64,000 bases of DNA from UBA9926 sp018645765 (GTDB lineage: Bacteria > Pseudomonadota > Gammaproteobacteria > Pseudomonadales > Azotimanducaceae): assembly GCA_949372755.1 (NCBI GenBank), contig CASIBO010000001.1:1-64000 (forward strand), read 5' to 3'. The notes beneath the pieces are model-generated. The model ran no database searches. It had not been told where the DNA came from and saw only the letters and a list, made by a program, of their open reading frames with translations. This document shows positions 1 to 8,804 of this stretch, piece by piece. Made by a program: the position numbers and the translations under genes. Position 1 is the first letter of the stretch. Every line of letters starts with the position of its first letter.

Positions 1-55
1 GATCGCAAGTACCCCTCGGCATTTTGATTCGCGCGAAGACTTATTTTTGAACACT

Positions 56-1117
56 TTAGCCTGCGAGGGCCCTGCGGGTGCGCACGGCGCTAGCGAGTTC
101 GTGCAACAGCGTCTCGGTGTCTTCCCAAGCAATGCAGGGATCGGTGATGCTTTGACCGTATTTCAAAGACGCCTTGTCAACAACATCCTGGCGACCCGCT
201 TCGATATTGGACTCGATCATCAAACCAAAGATGGCTTGATTACCTCGAGCAACTTGGGTCGCGATATCGGTGACGACATCGATCTGTCTGGCAGGGATTT
301 TTCGACTGTTGGCGTGGCTGGCATCAATCATGATGCGCGCCTGCAAACCTGCTTTTTTCAACATATCAGCCGCATCTTGCACGGAGAACATATCGTAGTT
401 CGCACGCTTGCCGCCTCTTAAAATGATATGGCAGTCTTCGTTGCCTTTCGTTTTGACAATAGCCGAGCGGCCTTGCTTGCTCACTGACAAGAAGTGATGC
501 GGATTAGAGGCCGACCGGATGGCATCCACAGCAACCTGTACGTCACCATCAGTCGCATTTTTAAATCCGACGGGGCAGGACAAGCCAGAGGCCAGCTCTC
601 GATGCGTTTGGCTTTCCGTTGTTCTCGCGCCAATCGCGCCCCAAGACACGAGGTCTGCTAAATATTGTGGGCTAATTAGATCCAGATACTCTGTTCCAGC
701 CGCTAGGCCCATGTTGGCCAACTCAGACAACAACCCTCTGGCGAGCTTCAATCCTTCATTGATCTGGAAGGTGTTGTCCAGATACGGATCATTGATCAGG
801 CCCTTCCAGCCCACGATGGTCCTCGGTTTTTCAAAGTAGACCCGCATCACGACGCAAATCTCAGACTGAACCGCATCGGCCGTCGCCTTAAGGCGCTCGG
901 CGTAATCGAGTGCTGCTTTGGTGTCATGAATCGAACAGGGCCCGACAACCGCGAGTAACCGATCATCCGAACCACTCAATATATTATGGATGGCCGCTCG
1001 CGCATCATTGACAGTGCGCTGGGCTTGCTCAGAAGGTGGAATTTCACGAATCAGCGCATCGGGCTCCAGTAATTCTGTTATGGAATCGATTCGAAGATCA
1101 TCTGTATTTACGGACAT
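56..1117 (-). CDS. 3-deoxy-7-phosphoheptulonate (DAHP) synthase, class I
   Basis: Condenses phosphoenolpyruvate with erythrose 4-phosphate, the first step of the shikimate pathway, in the cytoplasm. The 353-residue length matches the AroF/AroG/AroH class (about 350). Visible signatures are GPCSIHD with the metal-ligand Cys at about residue 61, EKPRT and GWKGLINDP around residues 96-111, GARTTESQTHRE, GFKNATDG and the DASHANS motif with a metal-ligand His. A short AGG lies seven bases before the ATG. Which aromatic amino acid inhibits it cannot be told from sequence. The gene stands alone, with a candidate hairpin or operator upstream at 1177-1196. Confidence 0.96.
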   Translation of the reverse strand: MSVNTDDLRIDSITELLEPDALIREIPPSEQAQRTVNDARAAIHNILSGSDDRLLAVVGPCSIHDTKAALDYAERLKATADAVQSEICVVMRVYFEKPRTIVGWKGLINDPYLDNTFQINEGLKLARGLLSELANMGLAAGTEYLDLISPQYLADLVSWGAIGARTTESQTHRELASGLSCPVGFKNATDGDVQVAVDAIRSASNPHHFLSVSKQGRSAIVKTKGNEDCHIILRGGKRANYDMFSVQDAADMLKKAGLQARIMIDASHANSRKIPARQIDVVTDIATQVARGNQAIFGLMIESNIEAGRQDVVDKASLKYGQSITDPCIAWEDTETLLHELASAVRTRRALAG

Positions 1118-1518
1118 GATTTTGCCTAATGCTCAAGGAGTGGCTCAATTAAAGCGGCAAATAATACCATAGGTCTTGCGCCGAAATCATGGCGCAGTTG
1201 CTGCTTTTCCTTGGATGGCATCAATTAAGCGGTGCAACACCGTTTATTGATCTTCGATAACGACTTGCTCTGGACGCCAGACCAACATTTCGACTGACGC
1301 TTAAACGCATCCCTCCAATCCGGTGATTAATTCCAGGGATTACGCATGACTTAAGGCGCTCGCTCGCTTGGGACCACCTCTAAGGCCTCACGTCAAAACC
1401 AATTTAAAATACCGCAGGATCTCACTGGTGTGAAATAGAGGCCGTAACGCACCCCGAAAACCATTAACGAACGACAATGCTCGCCCTGCTTTTGAAATAG
1501 CCTACGTGTACCGAAACC
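1118..1518. other. Intergenic region without supported gene
   Basis: Apart from the inverted repeat at 1177-1196, no reading frame with a convincing start, ribosome site or family resemblance was seen, nor a clear terminator for the gene at 1519-1926. Confidence 0.5.
1161..1196 (-). promoter_or_regulatory. Candidate promoter/operator of the DAHP synthase gene
   Basis: A perfect inverted repeat, TGCGCC-N8-GGCGCA (1177-1196), lies 60 bases upstream of the start. Reading leftward, a TATTAT hexamer (complement of 1161-1166) could serve as a -10 element; the repeat would then overlap the -35 position, which has only a poor hexamer. This fits an operator or a leader hairpin but is not diagnostic of any regulator. 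Confidence 0.3.
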
Positions 1519-1926
1519 TCACCAGTCGCTGACAAAAATTGTTTTGGACTCTTTGTTATGCTCGATAAGGAGGATCGGAACCAAACAACACAATATGCCG
1601 ACGGCAGCCCAATCCTGCCAAACGGTTGCGCCCATCATCATGGCCGTGACGGCCGTCACGATCAGAAAATTAGTGAAAACCAAGAGCGGCGCAACAGACG
1701 ATAAGGGTCTTTGATGCCTTAAATAATTAAAAATGAAGTAGGAAAGCGTTAAAAACGTCGCCGATCGAATCGCCATAAACCGCAGCTGATTACCGATTAA
1801 CTCAATCTCCTCAAAGCCCCAAGGTAATGATAAGAAATAACCAAACGGCGCGATAGACGCTGACAGCACAAGCCAAAACATCAGCACAATTAAAAACCCG
1901 CGAATCAGCGTCACAGTCGCTCCCAA
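1519..1926 (-). CDS. Hypothetical four-helix membrane protein
   Basis: The 135-residue product is almost entirely hydrophobic. Helices can be placed at about residues 5-30, 48-68, 75-95 and 98-120, with short polar loops (for example NYLRHQRP near residue 65) and a charged C-terminal tail. No family is recognised with confidence. Function is unknown; it is an inner-membrane protein by hydropathy. Coding potential is supported by consistent membrane topology over the whole length and by the absence of a competing frame. It is monocistronic. Confidence 0.6.
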   Translation of the reverse strand: MGATVTLIRGFLIVLMFWLVLSASIAPFGYFLSLPWGFEEIELIGNQLRFMAIRSATFLTLSYFIFNYLRHQRPLSSVAPLLVFTNFLIVTAVTAMMMGATVWQDWAAVGILCCLVPILLIEHNKESKTIFVSDW

Positions 1927-2352
1927 AGTATTTTTCTAATTTTTATTCCTCGAAGTTACCCGTTCAGCGCGCCGAATCATAGCGTTGCAACACGCAACTG
2001 AACCAAAGCAGTCCTTGGCATCAAATTTTTTAAGCGCTTTGGTTTTGAACCGATCGGATTAATCGATCAAACGCAGTTGCTAAAGACCTACTCAGCAGTC
2101 GCCGTTTGCGGCACCCAACCGCTGCACGCCGTGACTTTCTTAAGATCACACTGGTCACAAAAGCGTCGATGATTCAGTCCCGAATCGCTTTTGGGACATT
2201 GATCGGGCCGATGAAGCCGTTAGGCAAGGGCTCACTTTTTGAGCGCATCCAAGACCAATCGTACCACGCTAGAATTTCGCCTAACCCTCTGTCCAAGTCG
2301 ACACCTGTATTGGATAATAGACAGTCTAGATATCAGCACTGAGGACAGCACA
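1927..2352. other. Intergenic region between divergent membrane-protein genes
   Basis: No gene is supported here. A small inverted repeat, GTTGC-N5-GCAAC at 1984-1998, is present. Reading frames that extend the PepSY gene upstream to 2239 lack a ribosome site. Confidence 0.45.
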
Positions 2353-2889
2353 ATGCGCGCAACGATCATAAAACTGCACTTATTTGTAGCGGCATTTTTT
2401 GCGCCCATCTTATTAATGGTCGCAGTATCGGGCGGGCTTTATCTGATTGGCAGCAAAGGTAACACCGAGCGCATCACCCTCAAGGTGCCGGAAACGGTTG
2501 TCTTCGATGATGACGCTGTCGATCTCGAGGCCGAAGTCTCATCTCTGCTGCAGCAATTGGGCCAACCTGCTGACTTCGAATATTTGAAAACCAGCGGCAA
2601 GACGCTTATCACTCGCCCCACCTCTCGCACCGGTTTTGAGATTTCGCACACTGACAATGGGCTTTCAGTCGTCGAGGTCCGACCGGACTGGATTAAAACC
2701 ATCGTTGAACTGCACAAGGGACACGGCCCAACGCTGTTCAAAACCTTTCAGAAAGTGATGGCCGTTGGTCTTTTATTCATTGTCCTGTCTGGCCTATGGT
2801 TAGGCTTAACCGCCAAGGGACTCCGCAAGAGCACCCTTTTAACCAGTGCTGCAGGCGCTGTGATCTTCTTACTCTTGGCCCTGAGTTAA
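2353..2889 (+). CDS. PepSY-type membrane protein
   Basis: A 178-residue inner-membrane protein. The start at 2353 is chosen because GAGGA lies eight bases upstream and because the first helix (LHLFVAAFFAPILLMVAVSG) then sits at the N-terminus, as in PepSY-associated transmembrane proteins. A soluble domain of about 90 residues follows, with a VELHKGHGP stretch typical of PepSY_TM proteins, then two C-terminal helices (about 140-175). These proteins are often tied to iron or siderophore metabolism or to membrane protease control; no such partner is adjacent, so the role is open. Longer starts upstream are unlikely. Confidence 0.7.
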   Translation: MRATIIKLHLFVAAFFAPILLMVAVSGGLYLIGSKGNTERITLKVPETVVFDDDAVDLEAEVSSLLQQLGQPADFEYLKTSGKTLITRPTSRTGFEISHTDNGLSVVEVRPDWIKTIVELHKGHGPTLFKTFQKVMAVGLLFIVLSGLWLGLTAKGLRKSTLLTSAAGAVIFLLLALS

Positions 2890-3043
2890 AAAGCGCTTCG
2901 CGCAAACTCTACAACCATCAGAATCCAGTTCGCGACAAACATCCACCATAGCCTGAGCGAGGTGAAGGGCAGCAAGCCCATGCACTCGCACCCATTCCAA
3001 GCGAGCCAACCACACGGCGCATCCAACACGGCAGGGTCTGAGC

Positions 3044-3352
3044 CTATCGACCAGGCATCGCAACTTCTTTAGCTTCGTAAAAAGCAGCCGACACCGACTT
3101 CGGCGGATGAGCAGCCATCGCGGCCTGAAAAGCCGCCATGTGGGGCTGCCCAAAGTGCTCCATTAAAGCCGCCATTGATTCCCACTTCTCAGTGATTCGG
3201 ATGACTTCAGGATTATTGATTTCGACCGAGAAAGTGTAATCGTGACAACCCGCCTCTAATCGGCTCGCTGTTTCCATCTCGGCAATCGCATCAGTCATAT
3301 TGGCAATATTCTCGGCCGTTGTTTCAATCACAGCGTTCACTACAATCATCAC
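3044..3352 (-). CDS. Antibiotic biosynthesis monooxygenase (ABM) domain protein
   Basis: A 102-residue single-domain protein of the ABM/YgiN-like dimeric alpha/beta-barrel superfamily. It shows the usual order: a beta strand MIVVNAVIE, a helix AENIANMTDAIAEM, the EAGCHDYTFSVE strand pair, and RITEKWESMAALMEHFGQPHM. Members are small cofactorless oxygenases or quinol oxidases. AAGGA sits six bases before the ATG. It is the last gene of the leftward set with two Rieske oxygenases (3436-5855), suggesting a role on the same substrate or in handling quinone-like products. The exact reaction is unknown. Confidence 0.85.
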   Translation of the reverse strand: MMIVVNAVIETTAENIANMTDAIAEMETASRLEAGCHDYTFSVEINNPEVIRITEKWESMAALMEHFGQPHMAAFQAAMAAHPPKSVSAAFYEAKEVAMPGR

Positions 3353-3435
3353 AGTTCCTTTTGGTTACTTTTATTTTGGATCTAGCACATCTTTTAACTC
3401 GGGCCCAAATCATAGAGGAGCAACTCAGCGCCGAC

Positions 3436-4842
3436 TTATTTAAAGACCAAAGGCACCGCATCAACTTGGCCTAGATAGTCATCCAACGTGTTGTGGAAAT
3501 TCCGAATCCTTGCCTCTTGGTAATTGGCGAGGGTTTGTCCAGGCTTCATCGACGCATTCATACCAGCCCATTGCCGGTAAAAGTTTTCGGTATCCTGATC
3601 TAAGACTTTGGCTAACGGGAAATCTGGAACCTGGGTGTACGAATCGTTCATCCCTAGGTGAATCGGCTCAGCGGGCAGTGGTCTTGGCGCGCCTTCCGGC
3701 ACGGGCTGCAACAATAGAACCTCATGGATACAGGTGCCAAGCCCTGTTGGTCGAAAGCGGTAAATCAATGGGATCTGAATGCCGGGGAAAAAACAGGCAT
3801 TGGGGAATAAATGATATTCGATGGAGTCCAACATAATGCTGGTGCTAACAGCACTGAGATCGGTTTTAAAGCGCTGCCCGAGCGCTGCCCGTTGATGCTG
3901 AGCATGCTGCTCACGAGCGGTCGTACCCTCGGGTAGTTCATCTGCGTAACCCAAGAGTCGGTAGATCTCGGTCTCGGATTGCGTCTCGTTCGGATTGCCT
4001 GTTGCTACCGTTTGTAAAAATCGGGTCACGGTTGGGCCAAATACATCGTACTGAGTATTGGCCCAGCTCGCAGTATGAATCACCTCGGGATGGGTTCCCA
4101 AAACATGAAAAGCCTCTAAAAAGCCTTCCATACACATTTTCCAGTTACCGGGTAATGTCTTGACGGTATGCACCGCGACAAATCGATCCTCAAGCCCCCA
4201 GTCCTTGAAATGCTCAGGGAGCACGCCAAGGTCGGCCTTGAGTGGCTCACAGGCCTTGTCAAAATTAATAAACACAAAGCCCGCCCAGGTCTCGCAGGGT
4301 ATTTCATCAAGTCCAAATTCCGCATCCTCGATATGCGGAAAGTCCCAACGGCAGGGAATCTCTCGTAATGAGCCATCCAAATGCCAGACCATGCCATGAA
4401 AGGGACATCGAATAAATTGCTTACCCTGCCCACAACTGCCCGCGTCGGTTAATGCCATACCGCGATGCGGGCAGGCATTCACAAATGCCCGAATTTGATC
4501 ATCTTCACCTCGAATCACCAGCGCGCTGTAGGGCCCCACATCATAAGTATAAAAATCACCTGATTTTCGGATGTGCTCTTCTCGGCAGGCCCATTGCCAG
4601 ACTTTTGGCCACAGATGCTGCATTTCTAGATCGTAAAACTGCTGGTGGGTATAGCGCGCAAACGGTAGATCCTCATCGCCTAAAAAAGCATCGCTCGAAG
4701 TCAAAAGCGCGGGGTCTTGTGCGTTTGACGGCTCGGATTGCAGCAAGTCTTGGGTGGAAGGACCTGGGGCTCTGGCTTGTCCCGGTGCCAGGGTTAGATC
4801 TGGTTGCGCAGTCAGCGCCTTCATCATGTCTTTCATGGCCAT
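3436..4842 (-). CDS. Rieske non-heme iron oxygenase, alpha subunit
   Basis: A 468-residue terminal oxygenase. The N-terminal Rieske domain carries C124-P-H126 and C146-P-F-H149 for the [2Fe-2S] cluster. The C-terminal catalytic domain has E243-x2-H246-x4-H251 as mononuclear-iron ligand region; the bridging residue is Glu rather than the usual Asp, as known in carnitine-monooxygenase-type (CntA) enzymes. The first 50 residues are Pro/Ser/Gln-rich and probably flexible. It is 134 bases downstream of a second, domain-permuted Rieske protein and upstream of an ABM gene. No reductase or ferredoxin gene is adjacent. A paralogue lies at 61837-63201. Substrate unknown. Confidence 0.93.
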   Translation of the reverse strand: MAMKDMMKALTAQPDLTLAPGQARAPGPSTQDLLQSEPSNAQDPALLTSSDAFLGDEDLPFARYTHQQFYDLEMQHLWPKVWQWACREEHIRKSGDFYTYDVGPYSALVIRGEDDQIRAFVNACPHRGMALTDAGSCGQGKQFIRCPFHGMVWHLDGSLREIPCRWDFPHIEDAEFGLDEIPCETWAGFVFINFDKACEPLKADLGVLPEHFKDWGLEDRFVAVHTVKTLPGNWKMCMEGFLEAFHVLGTHPEVIHTASWANTQYDVFGPTVTRFLQTVATGNPNETQSETEIYRLLGYADELPEGTTAREQHAQHQRAALGQRFKTDLSAVSTSIMLDSIEYHLFPNACFFPGIQIPLIYRFRPTGLGTCIHEVLLLQPVPEGAPRPLPAEPIHLGMNDSYTQVPDFPLAKVLDQDTENFYRQWAGMNASMKPGQTLANYQEARIRNFHNTLDDYLGQVDAVPLVFK

Positions 4843-4976
4843 TCACCTTCTAACGTTTGCTCGGGGCCGACGCTCAACGCGCAGCCTCATGATGGCTTGA
4901 TTTTGCCCAGGAAACTTTATCTGGTGCAAGGGATGCTCGGCAACGATCTGCAGTATTCACCTTACGCTCACGCGCT

Positions 4977-5855
4977 CTAACCAGCCTGCATCGCGTAAAG
5001 CGATTCCCCTCGAACCACAACTGTAGGCGGCGCCGGCAATTTACAGGCGTGTCCAGACAAGCAATGACCAGAGCGAACATCAAACTGATAGCCGTGCCAA
5101 GGACAGGTTATGGTGCCATCGATGAGCGCTTTGTCGACAAAACTCCCCAGTTGATGTGGACAGGTGAGACTGTAAACAATGAACTCACCCCGGTCTTTGA
5201 CCAATCGCCACCGCTGGTCGTTAAAGTCAAAATCAAACGGAAGCTGAGGCAGAACCGCTTCAACTGGGCCAAGATCAAGGGCCTCCGAAACCAAAGGCGT
5301 TTTCGCCGCTTTTTGATCCAGTGCAGCTTGACGACCGAGCATCATCGCCTCGTCCTCATCATACAAACCTTGATACAACTTCTGATAGCCCGCGCCCACC
5401 CGCGCTTTTTGATCAAGCGGTACCCCCGGCACAAAAAAATCAGCTTGTATTGCGATATCTCTTGAACCGTACTCAAACACATGGGTCCAGATTTCACTGC
5501 CAGCGCCAGGCCCCTCCAGCGTGCTGGAAATCCAGCGCCGGTGAGCGCGATCGAGGCGCAACTCTATAATAAAAGCCTCTGCCTGCTCAGCGTTTTTTGC
5601 TGAGACTAACCCCGCGCGCCAACCCCAATTGCCCGCCTCAATCAACTCGATACTCGCAAACGAACGCTGATGCAAAAACGGTAAATGCGCCCAATCCAGG
5701 GCATTTTCATACATTCGATCCAGCGAGACCGGCATCCTTCGTTGGTAACTTCCCACCCACAGCGCTGATGCTGATAAAACGCCCACCCCCATTTGCCCTC
5801 TCCTGATCACGGAAACAAAGGGGTGCTCTATGACCAACCTTAATCCCGACTTCAA
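4977..5855 (-). CDS. Rieske oxygenase-like protein with permuted domain order
   Basis: A 292-residue protein in which the catalytic-type segment precedes the Rieske domain. Residues 48-62 (MYENALDWAHLPFLH) give D54-x2-H57-x4-H62, the mononuclear iron motif of oxygenase alpha subunits. An acidic YDEDEAM stretch at 165-171 resembles the region holding the third, carboxylate ligand. Only then comes a Rieske domain, with C232-P-H234, sixteen residues, and C251-P-W-H254. Classical alpha subunits have the reverse order. It is the first gene of the oxygenase set ending at 3044. It may be an oxygenase itself or an electron donor to the next enzyme; both are inference. Confidence 0.85.
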   Translation of the reverse strand: MKSGLRLVIEHPFVSVIRRGQMGVGVLSASALWVGSYQRRMPVSLDRMYENALDWAHLPFLHQRSFASIELIEAGNWGWRAGLVSAKNAEQAEAFIIELRLDRAHRRWISSTLEGPGAGSEIWTHVFEYGSRDIAIQADFFVPGVPLDQKARVGAGYQKLYQGLYDEDEAMMLGRQAALDQKAAKTPLVSEALDLGPVEAVLPQLPFDFDFNDQRWRLVKDRGEFIVYSLTCPHQLGSFVDKALIDGTITCPWHGYQFDVRSGHCLSGHACKLPAPPTVVVRGESLYAMQAG

Positions 5856-6043
5856 ACTGAATAAAATATATGCAAGACACCCCGATTAAAACCTTCACGG
5901 GCCTCAAAACCTACCGACCTTTAATGCATCCTGCAGACACCGCTTTCATTGGCGCAAAGCAAACAGCGCGGTTAAGTCCGTTCTCTGAACTCGGCCCCGA
6001 AATTCAAGCCGCCCCTGCTATAGGAGGCCGCGAGTGCATCGCA

Positions 6044-6493
6044 TTACCGCTTGGTTAATCGAAACAAGTAGGTTTCCTGTACACTTTCATTGCGGGGACG
6101 ATTACCGTATTTCGATTCCCAAGCCTGCGCAAATTGCTCGAACTGACTCGGATCAGTGACACGCTCTGCCTTCAACGCGTACACAAAGCGCTCAGACTGA
6201 AGTCTAACCAAGGCGTTACCTTGGATATGTTCAACCCAGTTAGCATAAGTATCGCCGGCAAATACATGCAGATCATCATCAACCAAAACAGTCCAAAGAT
6301 TGACCGAGTAAGGCGCCTCGCCCTGCGTTTCCAACTGAATGATGTCATCTGTCGCGACATCCACCCAACTTATTGGCGCAGCCGCCGGCTCCCCAGTCAA
6401 AGCCCCGCCCGACAACGGCAGATGATCCCCGCAGGCCATTAAGCCGAGGAGCAAGTAACCACTTAAACTTGCTTTAACAATAAACGTGAACAC
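6044..6493 (-). CDS. Putative lipoprotein with PNPOx/DUF2255-like domain
   Basis: A 149-residue protein with a short hydrophobic leader and lipobox ending LMAC (Cys21), so it is likely anchored in the outer or inner membrane. The mature part has a strand pattern (YSVNLWTVLVDDDLHVFAGD, then NWVEHIQGNALVRLQ) and a C-terminal KYGNRP region resembling small split-barrel proteins of the DUF2255 or deazaflavin/PNPOx type. That assignment is tentative. An export signal is unusual for the fold. It is separated by more than 180 bases from both neighbours, so appears monocistronic. Confidence 0.6.
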   Translation of the reverse strand: MFTFIVKASLSGYLLLGLMACGDHLPLSGGALTGEPAAAPISWVDVATDDIIQLETQGEAPYSVNLWTVLVDDDLHVFAGDTYANWVEHIQGNALVRLQSERFVYALKAERVTDPSQFEQFAQAWESKYGNRPRNESVQETYLFRLTKR

Positions 6494-6817
6494 TTAAGAC
6501 CTCCTACACCTCAAACCCTGGACCCTTACAGTGGACTTGGCCATCAGTCAGGCTGAACCGCAAAACCAATGTCATCTCTTTTGTATCGTGTGCCAATCGC
6601 GCTGCCACCCTGGGCTAGGACGCGCGTTTCGACTGCTCGCTCACCACGCGCCAACTTTAGGCAGCCCCTGGATTTGATCCGTTTGGTGTCACGACTCGGT
6701 ATTCTTGCCAATCCGCGACAGACGCACTTTGATTCAAATCACTCTGGCCAGGAACACAAACCTTCTCTTGGCCGACCAATCCTAACAATCTGACGCTCGG
6801 CATCGGTCAGCCCCTTT
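6494..6817. other. Intergenic region, nothing recognised
   Basis: No supported gene, repeat or terminator was seen between the lipoprotein gene and the amidohydrolase gene. Confidence 0.4.
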
Positions 6818-8542
6818 TTAGGCTGCTGCCGAACCCTTACTGTCATCTGTTCGTCGAACCAATTTGCCTGGTAACGCCCCCGTATGCTCACCTTGCTCGA
6901 AAATCACTTCACCGGCTTTAATCGTCCAATCATAGCCTTTTGCACGCTGCACCAACCGACGTCCCCCGGCAGGCAGGTCAAACACGGCTTCGGGTCGGAA
7001 TAACCGTAGTTGCTCGAAATCGATGATATTCAAATCGGCAATCATACCCCCTTGAATCCGACCCCGATCAAACAGACCAAAGGCTTCAGCGGTGCTCGAC
7101 GTCAGCGATCGCACAATAAACTCAAGGCTCAGTTGATCACCGCGCGTTCGATCGCGGCCCCAATGGGTCATGATAAACGTTGGCATGCCCGCATCCGCAA
7201 TCACACCGCAATGCGCGCCACCATCGCTCAAACCAAACAGCACATTGGGGTGCTCAAGTAACTTCTTTTGCGCATCGAGCGAGTAGTTTTGGTATCCGCC
7301 TAAAGGCTGGTAAAACAATTCTTGGCCGCCATTCGCAACCAGCAGGTCATACATCACGGACAAAGAAGACTCGCCCCGGGCCTTTGCAATCCCCGCAATG
7401 CTCTCATCATAGCTCGGCTCATAATTGGGCTCGTCCCCTAACGGGAACACCATCGCCATCAAATTATCCAAATCCTGCATGGGACCTGACTGAATCACTG
7501 ACGTCTCTGACAACAATCGCGCCTTCATATCCGGGGCCTGCAATTTGGTCACAAGCGCATCATGTTCAAGGCCGGCCAACTCCGCACGCCAGGTCGGATG
7601 CCCCACAAAAGCATGGAAACTCGATTGCAACCCATGCAGAACACCCGTCGGACGCCCGGCAGCCTGAGGTCTAATTTCATGGCCTTCAAGCCTTGCCTGT
7701 TCCGCAAGGTTGTACATCTTATTGTTCTGATAGGCCGGCGCCGTGGTCGCGATCAACGTGACGCCGAGACCGGTTTGCGCTTGAAAATCCTTCACCCAGG
7801 CCCATTCGTCATCGTCGCCTAAATGATCCGATACCAATTCAAACACCGCGTTGGGCAACCCCTTCATACCGAGACCAAGCGCAAGCATTTCGTCTCGGCC
7901 TGAAAAGGTTCCCGGCATATAGTCGCCGTGGATATCTTTGTGCAGTAGCGTCTTGGAACTTGAAAAGCCCAGTGCACCCGCCGCGACACCCTCTCGAACA
8001 AGGGCCGCCATTTGTTCGACCTCGTCCGCTGTTGGCGCATAGTCCGTGTTACAGCGCTCGCCCATGACATACGCCCGAATCGCGCCATGGGGTACTTGGG
8101 TTGCCACATCGATCGCTCTCGGAAACCGTTCAAGGGCATCTAAATATTCCGGAAAGCTTTCCCACTCCCAGTTAATGCCTTCGGACAAAGCTGCACCGGG
8201 AATGTCCTCAACGCCTTCCATGAGTTCTATTAAAAAGTTCCGATCCTGCGGCTTAACCGGCGCAAAGCCTACGCCACAGTTACCCATCACAACCGTTGTC
8301 ACGCCGTGCCAACTAGAGGGTGCCAGCACCGGATCCCAAGTTGCCTGGCCGTCATAGTGCGTATGGATATCGACCCAACCGGGCGTTACCAATTTACCGG
8401 TTGCATCAATCTCCCGAAGCCCGGTTTCTTCGATTTTGCCCACCTTCTTGATCCGCCCATCCTGCACCGCAACATCCGCGACGAATCGTGCGTCTCCGGA
8501 GCCATCGATGATCGTGCCATTTCTAATAATGAGGTCGTACAT
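6818..8542 (-). CDS. N-acyl-D-amino-acid deacylase-type amidohydrolase
   Basis: A 574-residue zinc-type amidohydrolase of the D-aminoacylase/Amidohydro_3 group. The N-terminus has the small beta-sandwich (DLIIRNGTIIDGSG) followed by the metal-binding HTHYDGQ motif near residue 60 and a GNCGVGFAP segment typical of this group. The LFGLSDGGAHCG motif near residue 440 and a C-terminal sandwich (GMIADLNIIDF) complete the fold. Family members hydrolyse N-acyl amino acids or related amides and hydantoin-like rings. The gene stands alone among catabolic genes, so the substrate cannot be deduced. No signal peptide is present, so it is cytoplasmic. Confidence 0.92.
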   Translation of the reverse strand: MYDLIIRNGTIIDGSGDARFVADVAVQDGRIKKVGKIEETGLREIDATGKLVTPGWVDIHTHYDGQATWDPVLAPSSWHGVTTVVMGNCGVGFAPVKPQDRNFLIELMEGVEDIPGAALSEGINWEWESFPEYLDALERFPRAIDVATQVPHGAIRAYVMGERCNTDYAPTADEVEQMAALVREGVAAGALGFSSSKTLLHKDIHGDYMPGTFSGRDEMLALGLGMKGLPNAVFELVSDHLGDDDEWAWVKDFQAQTGLGVTLIATTAPAYQNNKMYNLAEQARLEGHEIRPQAAGRPTGVLHGLQSSFHAFVGHPTWRAELAGLEHDALVTKLQAPDMKARLLSETSVIQSGPMQDLDNLMAMVFPLGDEPNYEPSYDESIAGIAKARGESSLSVMYDLLVANGGQELFYQPLGGYQNYSLDAQKKLLEHPNVLFGLSDGGAHCGVIADAGMPTFIMTHWGRDRTRGDQLSLEFIVRSLTSSTAEAFGLFDRGRIQGGMIADLNIIDFEQLRLFRPEAVFDLPAGGRRLVQRAKGYDWTIKAGEVIFEQGEHTGALPGKLVRRTDDSKGSAAA

Positions 8543-8753
8543 GAGCGGTCCTTAATATGCCTGAGCCTCTAAAGTATCAGGTTTCCAACGGCGATGTCAT
8601 GGGTTAAACAAGCGCCATTCAGCGCGGTGATGATGCCTCGAATGCGCCAAAGACTTCCAAAGCATGCCCAGCACTACACACCACAAACGCAGCGATTTAA
8701 CCGATGTTCGATTAGGCCGAATCAACTCATGCTCAATGACATTGCTGCCAGCG

Positions 8754-8783
8754 AAAAAAAACAGCCTAAGGGATGCTTTTTTT
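8754..8783 (-). terminator. Possible rho-independent terminator
   Basis: Reading leftward, an A-run, AGC, a loop, GCT and a T-run downstream of the small gene at 8805-9056 form a short, A/T-rich hairpin with a T-tail. The GC stem is only a few pairs, so the call is weak. The same sequence read rightward is also A/T-flanked. Confidence 0.35.
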
Positions 8784-8804
8784 GATCCCAGACACCTTAA
8801 CCGG

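Noticed and set aside
47..839. Plus-strand frames opposite DAHP synthase
   Set aside because: Antisense shadows of a well-supported enzyme; no motifs or ribosome sites.
2869..3153. 94-codon minus-strand frame overlapping the ABM gene
   Set aside because: Arg/Leu/Cys-rich, out of frame with the recognised ABM protein and without a ribosome site.
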